From the NCBI GenBank assembly GCA_003242515.1, contig QGUS01000077.1, positions 1-7,295 of the forward strand: DNA of 7,295 nt, given 5' to 3'. Position numbers and translations under genes: made by a program. Below the pieces are notes generated by a model that searched no databases, was not told the DNA's origin, and saw only the letters and a program-made list of their open reading frames with translations. Each line of letters opens with the position of its first letter. Within the stretch, counting starts at the first letter, position 1. Source of the DNA: Actinomycetota bacterium. GTDB taxonomy: Bacteria; Actinomycetota; Acidimicrobiia; Spongiisociales; ZC4RG35. Below are positions 1 to 3,067 of this stretch, one piece after another.

Positions 1-166
1 CGGGGATGTCCGTGTCGGGGGCCGCGGCTTGGGGGCCGGGGATCCCCGGGGGCCCGGGGGCGGGGCCGGGATGAGGGGTCCGGGCGTCCTCGAGGACGAC
101 GACGCCGTCGTCGATCGGCTCCCCCCGGCCGGGGATGAGGCGCTTCGCCTCGATGCGGACCGTCAT
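1..166 (-). CDS. Amidohydrolase-like protein, N-terminal fragment (cut by window edge)
   Basis: About 55 residues are visible, starting MTVRIEAKRLIPGRGEPI and continuing with DDGVVVLEDAR before a stretch rich in Pro, Gly and Ala. A short beta-rich opening of the form 'a-k-r-l-i-x-G-x-g-x-x-i-x-D-G-x-v-v-l-e-d' is typical of the N-terminal beta-sandwich of imidazolonepropionase-like and other metal-dependent amidohydrolases. The metal-binding residues of that family would lie beyond the window, so enzyme class and substrate cannot be judged. The ATG overlaps the stop of the upstream LiaF-like gene as ATGA (166-163), which implies translational coupling and one transcript. The Pro/Gly-rich part (about residues 31-50) is unlike the usual 'DGRI...AGP' run, so a sequencing error or divergence there is possible. 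The call rests on the N-terminal pattern and the coupling only. Confidence 0.5.
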   Translation of the reverse strand, partial: MTVRIEAKRLIPGRGEPIDDGVVVLEDARTPHPGPAPGPPGIPGPQAAAPDTDIP

Positions 167-624
167 GACTGCACCACCTCCATAACGGGCTTGCCTATCA
201 CCTGCACCCCACCGGCGATGGCGAAGCCGGTGAGGTGGAGGGTCGTGGCGTCGGGGTCGGCGTCGGTGATCGTCTGGTCGTTGAGCGCCCCGGCGTAGAA
301 ATCGGTCTCGCAACGGACCCGCCAGCCGGCCGGGACGATGATCTGGAGCCCTCCGCAGAGCAGGGCCAGGTCGAGGTGGACGCCGGTCGGGGCCGGGGTC
401 ACCTGACGGAGGTCGAGGAGCGTGCCTCCGAACATGGTCATCACCCGTCCCCCGTAGAAGGGGTCGGCGACGGATGCCAGGCGCTTGGCCTCGAACACCG
501 TGACCATGTCGAGTTCCTCCGTCTCTGGCTCGGCCCGGGACTCGAGGAGGAACTTGGCGACGCCGGCCGCGGCCAGCGCCGACAGGAACAGGAATCCGAA
601 GAGTCTGGACAGGAACCTCAGCAC
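163..624 (-). CDS. LiaF-like membrane-anchored protein (toast-rack type beta domain)
   Basis: A 153-aa protein with a GTG start. Residues 1-26 form a basic start followed by one hydrophobic segment (FLFLSALAAAGVAKFLL), a membrane anchor or uncleaved signal. An acidic linker (30-40) leads to a beta-rich domain with repeated Gly-containing strands: MFGGTLLDLRQ (64-74), LCGGLQIIVPAGWRV (89-103) and AIAGGVQVIGKP (135-146). This regular 'x-G-G-x-h-x-h' pattern and the 'GGLQIIVPAGWRV' segment resemble the C-terminal domain of LiaF/YvqF cell-envelope stress proteins and related DUF2154/DUF2807-like domains. LiaF proteins have several N-terminal membrane helices; here there is only one, so this is a relative rather than an orthologue. 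The gene is divergent from whiB7 and overlaps the next gene by ATGA. A -10 box 7 nt before the GTG suggests leaderless translation. A role in the envelope is inferred. Confidence 0.7.
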   Translation of the reverse strand: MLRFLSRLFGFLFLSALAAAGVAKFLLESRAEPETEELDMVTVFEAKRLASVADPFYGGRVMTMFGGTLLDLRQVTPAPTGVHLDLALLCGGLQIIVPAGWRVRCETDFYAGALNDQTITDADPDATTLHLTGFAIAGGVQVIGKPVMEVVQS

Positions 625-631
625 GACCGGG

Positions 632-660
632 ACTCTAGGCGGGCTCCGGGGCCCTCAGAA
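632..660 (-). promoter_or_regulatory. Candidate leaderless promoter of the LiaF-like gene
   Basis: On the minus strand TAGAGT (637-632) fits the actinobacterial TANNNT -10 box. A weak -35, TTCTGA (660-655), lies 17 nt upstream. Only 7 nt (CCCGGTC) separate the -10 from the GTG start at 624, so the transcript would begin at or next to the start codon and no ribosome binding site is expected; none is seen. The -35 is poor, so the call depends mainly on the -10 and its spacing. Confidence 0.5.
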
Positions 661-681
661 GACGGGACCGGAGCGACCCGG

Positions 682-720
682 AAAAATCCCTTGACGGATT
701 TCCTGGAACCCTGCGACACT
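682..720 (+). promoter_or_regulatory. whiB7 promoter with AT-rich WhiB7-type activator site
   Basis: TTGACG (691-696) is a near-consensus -35. An 18-nt spacer follows, then GACACT (715-720), preceded by TGC (712-714), which gives an extended -10 (TGN). The predicted start is about 727. AAAAAT (682-687) is a rare A/T tract in this GC-rich region and stands exactly 3 bp upstream of the -35. In mycobacteria, WhiB7-activated promoters carry an AT-rich sequence 3 bp upstream of the -35, read by the WhiB7 AT-hook while WhiB7 is bound to sigma-A region 4. The position therefore suggests autoactivation. The -10 lacks the usual first T, which fits a promoter that needs an activator. Confidence 0.7.
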
Positions 721-747
721 GGGGAGCGTCGAAAGGAACGCCTGAAG

Positions 748-873
748 ATGATGCTCACCAACCGGCTCGCGCTGATCGTCCCCACCGGGGGCGACGACCG
801 CGTGCGCGCCGGCGTGGGCATCGATGCTGCCGGCACGCAGCGTCAAGGATTCAGGCGGCCCGACGTCACGTGA
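748..873 (+). CDS. Upstream ORF (leader peptide) of whiB7, 41 aa
   Basis: The ORF starts with two ATG codons (748 and 751) and encodes a 41-residue peptide beginning MMLTNRLALIVPTGGDDRVR and ending RPDVT. AAGGA (733-737) lies 10 nt before the first ATG, a usable but long spacing. The stop TGA (871-873) is 30 nt before the terminator stem. The peptide matches no family I recognise and has no obvious membrane segment or catalytic motif. Its value is probably positional: its last codons contain 854-860, which can pair with the terminator's 5' arm. A small functional protein cannot be excluded. The choice of this frame rests on the ATG with upstream Shine-Dalgarno and the fit to the attenuator geometry. 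Confidence 0.55.
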   Translation: MMLTNRLALIVPTGGDDRVRAGVGIDAAGTQRQGFRRPDVT

Positions 874-902
874 ACTGACGATCGACAAGCACTTTTCCTC
901 TT

Positions 903-936
903 CGAGGCCGCCGAACACCCCGGCGGCCTTTTTCTT
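903..936 (+). terminator. Intrinsic terminator (attenuator) upstream of whiB7
   Basis: GGCCGCCG (906-913) pairs with CGGCGGCC (921-928) across a 7-nt loop. A905-T929 and G904-T930 can extend the stem. A run of five T (929-933) and then CTT follows. Strong stem plus T tract is the textbook form, and it is unusual in a GC-rich actinobacterial sequence. It lies after the small ORF and before the whiB7 ribosome binding site, so it would act within the leader. Confidence 0.87.
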
Positions 937-965
937 GGCCGCCCCGATTCCAGCGAGGTTGAGAG

Positions 966-1277
966 ATGCACCGATTGAGAGAACTGCAGAACGAAGGGTT
1001 GTGCACCGTCGAGGGCAGCCATGAGCTGTTCTTCTCGGAGCGGCCGAGCGATCTGGCCCAGGCGCAGGCCATCTGCGGGCGCTGCCCCGTGAAGGCGCTG
1101 TGCCTCCAGTTCGCACTCCAGTCAGGCGCCGAGTGGGGTGTCTGGGGCGGCATGATCTTCTGGGACGGCCGTGCCTACCACCGCCGTCGTGGGAGGGGCC
1201 GTCCCCGGCTCCAGGACCAGCACCTGCCGGTCGAGGCCGACATCGGAGAGCTCATGGAGCTCGTGAAGTCGGCCTGA
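966..1277 (+). CDS. whiB7: WhiB7-type [4Fe-4S] transcriptional regulator with AT-hook
   Basis: A 103-aa WhiB-family (Wbl) protein. Four cysteines, C13, C37, C40 and C46, give the C-Xn-C-X2-C-X5-C iron-sulfur motif. The turn AEWGVWGG (55-62) is the sigma-binding G[VI]WGG motif, followed by MIFWDG as in WhiB7 (mycobacterial form EPWGVWGGEIFDQG). The basic stretch RRRGRGRPR (73-81) includes an RGRPR AT-hook, the mark that separates WhiB7/WblC from other Wbl proteins. Members bind region 4 of the primary sigma factor and activate intrinsic antibiotic-resistance genes and their own promoter. About 20 residues after the AT-hook (QDQHLPVEADIGELMELVKS) extend beyond the mycobacterial length. GAGG (955-958) lies 7 nt before the ATG. 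Expression is probably set by the upstream AT-rich promoter and the attenuator. Family is certain; the WhiB7 subgroup is strongly supported by AT-hook and leader. Confidence 0.9.
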   Translation: MHRLRELQNEGLCTVEGSHELFFSERPSDLAQAQAICGRCPVKALCLQFALQSGAEWGVWGGMIFWDGRAYHRRRGRGRPRLQDQHLPVEADIGELMELVKSA

Positions 1278-1320
1278 CCGGCGCATCTCATGGCAGGTCG
1301 AGGGGGCTGGGTGGTGGTCG

Positions 1321-1345
1321 GCGCCGGCTCGGTAGCGGTCGGCGC
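1321..1345. terminator. Hairpin between convergent whiB7 and sigma genes
   Basis: GCGCCGGC (1321-1328) pairs with GTCGGCGC (1338-1345), 8 bp with one G-T pair, around a 9-nt loop. It is the best hairpin in the 119-nt gap between the two convergent stops and could end transcripts from both sides. There is no T tract on either strand, so it is not a standard intrinsic terminator. Nothing else is evident in this gap. Confidence 0.35.
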
Positions 1346-1396
1346 GGGGCGTCCACGCGCATCGGGAGAATTCCCCAAGCCGGGCGCTGGCGGGTG

Positions 1397-2323
1397 TCAG
1401 CCGGCGACGAGCTCGCGCAAGCCGCCGGGGGTCGACGGGTGCCGCATCTTGGCGAGCGCCTTGGCCTCGATCTGGCGGATCCGCTCCCGGGTGACGTTGA
1501 AGTGGCGGCCCACCTCGTCGAGCGTCGCCGGCTCGCGGCCGTTGAGGCCGTACCGCATGATGATGATCTCCCGCTCGCGCTCGGTGAGACGGTCGAGCAC
1601 GTGGCGGAGGTTCTCGAGGTTCAGCTTCGAGGCGATCATCTCGAAGGGGGCGGTCGCCTCCGTGTCCTCGATGAAGTCGCCGAGGGTGGCGTTGTCCTCG
1701 CCGACCGGCTCGAAGATCGACACCGGCTCAGGGGCGATCTTGCGGGCCTCACGGATCTTCTCGACGGCGATGCCGGACTCCTCGGCGATCTCCTCGTCGG
1801 TGGGTGCCCGGCCCAGGCGCTTCATCAGGTTCGCCTCCGCGGTTTGCATCTGGGTGATGGTGTCCATCATGTGGACGGGCACCCGGATGGTGCGGGACTT
1901 GTCGGCGATCGCCCGGGTGATGGCCTGCCGGATCCACCAGGTGGCGTAGGTGGAGAATTTGAAGCCCTTCCGGTACTCGAACTTCTCCACGGCCCGGATC
2001 AGCCCGAGGTTCCCCTCCTGGACCAGGTCGAGGAAGGGGAGGCGGGAGTTCGAGTAGCGCTTGGCAATGGAGACGACGAGCCGGAGGTTGGCCCGGATGA
2101 AGGTCTGGCGGGCCTCCTCGCCGGCCAGGACCAGTTCCTCGAGGTGACGGCGCTTCTTCGGGTCGGTCTCGTTCTCGAGGGCGACCTCGGCATTGCGTCC
2201 GGCCTCGATGGCGCGTGCCAGCCGGACCTCTTCCTCGGCAGTCAGAAGGTCGTAGTTGCCGATGCCATCCAGGTACTGCCTGATGGCCTCGTCGCTGACT
2301 TCACGCTCGATAGCTCTGCTCAT
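1397..2323 (-). CDS. Sigma-70 factor of the primary/group 2 type, no region 1.1
   Basis: A 308-aa sigma factor that directs RNA polymerase to -10/-35 promoters. Regions, numbered from the ATG at 2323: 1.2 about 10-42 (IRQYLDGIGNYDLLTAEEEV); 2 about 70-142, with DLVQEGNLGLIRAVEKFEY (99-117) and FSTYATWWIRQAITRAI (123-139) for core binding and -10 melting; 3 about 151-230; 4 about 239-296, with the helix-turn-helix TLDEVGRHFNVTRERIRQIE (267-286). The acidic region 1.1 is missing, as in mycobacterial SigB and HrdD-type factors; in some lineages the housekeeping sigma also lacks it, so group 1 versus 2 is open. RHPS (294-297) is the region 4 segment contacted by WhiB proteins. GGAG (2333-2330) is 6 nt before ATG 2323 but 3 nt before GTG 2326, so the ATG is preferred. 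The gene is convergent with whiB7. Confidence 0.92.
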   Translation of the reverse strand: MSRAIEREVSDEAIRQYLDGIGNYDLLTAEEEVRLARAIEAGRNAEVALENETDPKKRRHLEELVLAGEEARQTFIRANLRLVVSIAKRYSNSRLPFLDLVQEGNLGLIRAVEKFEYRKGFKFSTYATWWIRQAITRAIADKSRTIRVPVHMMDTITQMQTAEANLMKRLGRAPTDEEIAEESGIAVEKIREARKIAPEPVSIFEPVGEDNATLGDFIEDTEATAPFEMIASKLNLENLRHVLDRLTEREREIIIMRYGLNGREPATLDEVGRHFNVTRERIRQIEAKALAKMRHPSTPGGLRELVAG

Positions 2324-2370
2324 CACCGACTCCGCCAGGGTAGGGATGGCTCTCGCCGCTTCCCGGGATT

Positions 2371-2400
2371 TGTGGAAATCAGCATCGGCAGGTTTCCACA
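2371..2400. repeat. Perfect inverted repeat upstream of the sigma gene
   Basis: TGTGGAAA (2371-2378) and TTTCCACA (2393-2400) are exact inverted copies 14 bp apart. The pairing can extend inward with T-G and C-G to a 10-bp stem with a 10-nt loop. The copies are 22 bp apart centre to centre, about two helical turns, which suits a dimeric repressor or activator. It lies about 50 bp upstream of the sigma start codon. Each arm also resembles a DnaA box (TTNTCCACA) at 8 of 9 positions. Confidence 0.6.
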
Positions 2401-2409
2401 GGTCTTGAA
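2381..2409 (-). promoter_or_regulatory. Weak candidate promoter of the sigma gene
   Basis: On the minus strand TTCAAG (2409-2404), a 17-nt spacer, and GATGCT (2386-2381) resemble a -35/-10 pair, with a start near 2374 and a leader of about 50 nt that includes the GGAG ribosome site. The inverted repeat arms would lie in the spacer and at the start point, an operator-like layout. Both boxes are far from consensus; this is a suggestion. Confidence 0.28.
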
Positions 2410-2480
2410 CGCGTTTGGGGGGACGGGAGGCTCATTTCTTTCGCGCCTCCGCCGGGGCCGTGTTGGGACGACCCCCCACC

Positions 2481-2486
2481 TAGAAT
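2481..2486 (+). promoter_or_regulatory. Candidate -10 box for tRNA-Val (and perhaps crcB)
   Basis: TAGAAT (2481-2486) matches TANNNT and stands 18 nt before the mature tRNA 5' end, so a transcript would start near 2493 with a 12-nt 5' leader for RNase P removal. No good -35 is found at 16-18 nt. No other -10 is obvious between the tRNA and the riboswitch, so this promoter may also serve crcB. Confidence 0.45.
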
Positions 2487-2504
2487 CCCGGCGGCTCACG
2501 AAGG

Positions 2505-2578
2505 GGGCGTTTAGCTCAGTTGGCTAGAGCGCGTGCCTTACAAGCACGAGGCCGGCGGTTCGAGTCCGTCAACGCCCA
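2505..2578 (+). tRNA. tRNA-Val (anticodon UAC)
   Basis: A full cloverleaf can be drawn. Acceptor GGGCGTT (2505-2511) pairs with AACGCCC (2571-2577). The D stem is GCTC (2514-2517) with GAGC (2527-2530). The anticodon stem is CGTGC (2532-2536) with GCACG (2544-2548) around loop CTTACAA, which places TAC at 2539-2541. The T arm is GGCGG (2554-2558), loop TTCGAGT, CCGTC (2566-2570), with one G-T pair. A2578 is the discriminator. It is 74 nt long, and the 3' CCA is not encoded (CT follows), so CCA must be added by nucleotidyltransferase. Anticodon UAC reads GUA and GUG valine codons. Confidence 0.97.
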
Positions 2579-2591
2579 CTCCCGGCCGTGC

Positions 2592-2637
2592 CGGTGGCGA
2601 TGGGGCTCGCCGTCGACTGATGCTGATGGCTCATACC
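2592..2637 (+). promoter_or_regulatory. Fluoride riboswitch (crcB motif), compact form
   Basis: The conserved core is visible: GGCGATGGGGCTCGCC (2596-2611), where GGCG pairs with CGCC and encloses the ATG and the loop, then after 12 nt TGATGGCTCATACC (2624-2637). These match the fluoride aptamer signatures 'GGcgATGg-g-TCgCC' and 'CTGATGgC-CcTAC'. Loop GGGCT (2603-2607) can pair with GGCTC (2628-2632), the expected pseudoknot. The middle hairpin usually found between them is reduced to a 12-nt linker (2612-2623). The element ends 12 nt before the crcB ribosome site (GGGAG 2650-2654), and its product is a fluoride exporter, the usual target. No terminator follows, so control of translation is more likely. 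Confidence 0.86.
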
Positions 2638-2659
2638 CGTCGAAGTGAAGGGAGTCTCC

Positions 2660-3022
2660 ATGCGTTTCGTCTGGGTCGGCGCCGCAGGTGCCCTCGGGTC
2701 GGTGCTCCGCTACGTGATCGGCCTGGCCCTCGGCGCCTCCGCGTTCCCGTGGGGGACGCTCACCGTCAACCTGGCCGGATCGTTCCTCATCGGTCTCGTC
2801 TTCGCCCTGGGGGAAGGCAGGGTCGTCCCTCAGGAACTGGTAGTCCCGCTCACCGTGGGCTTCCTGGGTGGCTTCACGACCTTCTCCGCCTTCGCCTGGG
2901 AGGGGGTGTCCATGGCCGGCAAGGGGAGGTACGGGGCGCTCGCCGTCTACGTCGCGGTCTCGGTCGTCGGGGGGTTCGCCGCCGCCGTGCTCGGCCGGCT
3001 CGCGGGCACCACGATCCGCTGA
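2660..3022 (+). CDS. crcB: CrcB/Fluc fluoride channel
   Basis: A 120-aa protein with four predicted membrane helices (about 3-24, 31-53, 59-82 and 92-114). It shows the family signatures GALGSVLRY (10-18, with R17), GTLTVNLAGSF (32-42, with the pore Asn N38), and GFLGGFTTFSAF (67-78, with the Phe-box residues F72/F75 and the TTFS turn that binds the central sodium). Fluc proteins form antiparallel dimers with two pores that let fluoride leave the cytoplasm. Only one copy is present, so a homodimer is expected, unlike organisms with paired crcB genes. ATG 2660 is chosen because GGGAG (2650-2654) lies 5 nt upstream; an in-frame GTG at 2645 would overlap that site. The gene sits directly behind a fluoride riboswitch. 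Confidence 0.95.
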   Translation: MRFVWVGAAGALGSVLRYVIGLALGASAFPWGTLTVNLAGSFLIGLVFALGEGRVVPQELVVPLTVGFLGGFTTFSAFAWEGVSMAGKGRYGALAVYVAVSVVGGFAAAVLGRLAGTTIR

Positions 3023-3045
3023 CCCGCGCGAGTTCGGTTCACGGG

Positions 3046-3067
3046 ATGCGGGGTAAAGACCCCGCAT
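3046..3067 (+). other. Hairpin over the otsA start codon
   Basis: ATGCGGGG (3046-3053) and CCCCGCAT (3060-3067) are perfect inverted copies around the 6-nt loop TAAAGA. The otsA ATG (3066-3068) lies in the stem, so the RNA hairpin would hide it. The loop also reads as an imperfect -10 (TAAAGA against TANNNT) 6 nt before the ATG. If that is the promoter, the transcript is leaderless and the hairpin exists only in readthrough RNA from crcB, whose translation of otsA it would reduce. No T tract follows, so it is not a standard terminator. Confidence 0.5.

Larger units (their letters stand above)
727..943 (+). promoter_or_regulatory. whiB7 leader: candidate uORF-dependent transcription attenuator
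   Basis: The leader between the promoter and whiB7 holds an upstream ORF (748-873), hairpins, and an intrinsic terminator about 30 nt before the whiB7 start. Visible structures are stem 776-783 with 787-794; a branched stem in which 800-803 pairs with 835-838 and GCCGGC 808-813 with GCCGGC 829-834, capped by GCA-TCGA-TGC (818-827); and CGTCA 864-868 with TGACG 876-880 around the stop codon. Four 7-mers alternate: GGCGGCC (854-860), GGCCGCC (906-912), GGCGGCC (922-928) and GGCCGCC (937-943). Pairing 2:3 makes the terminator; 1:2 plus 3:4 would prevent it. Segment 1 lies in the last codons of the uORF, so complete translation would mask it. uORF-dependent attenuation is known for mycobacterial whiB7 and Streptomyces wblC. 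The structures here are read by eye, not folded. Confidence 0.65.

Noticed and set aside
235..747. Extension of the whiB7 upstream ORF far to the left in the same frame
   Set aside because: It would cover the LiaF-like gene in antisense and the whiB7 promoter; its composition is low-complexity Gly/Glu/Arg. Only the part from ATG 748 has a ribosome site and a sensible context.
727..936. 6C, 6S or SRP small RNA upstream of whiB7
   Set aside because: No paired C-rich loops of the 6C type and no SRP tetraloop domain are visible; the attenuator reading explains the ORF, the terminator and the neighbour.
2371..2400. Replication origin (two DnaA-like boxes)
   Set aside because: There are only two imperfect boxes, no AT-rich unwinding region, and no dnaA/dnaN nearby; an operator-like repeat is more economical.
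2463..2468. TTGGGA as -35 of the tRNA promoter
   Set aside because: It is only 12 nt from TAGAAT (2481-2486), too short for a sigma-70 spacer.
1100..2527. A 475-codon plus-strand open frame opposite the sigma gene
   Set aside because: It is antisense to a clear sigma-70 gene, starts inside whiB7 out of frame, has a Gly/Asp/Leu-rich composition typical of antisense GC-rich frames, and no family motif.
2582..2594. Hairpin CCGGC-CGT-GCCGG as tRNA terminator
   Set aside because: There is no T tract, the loop is 3 nt, and its 3' arm runs into the riboswitch; at most it separates the two RNA elements.
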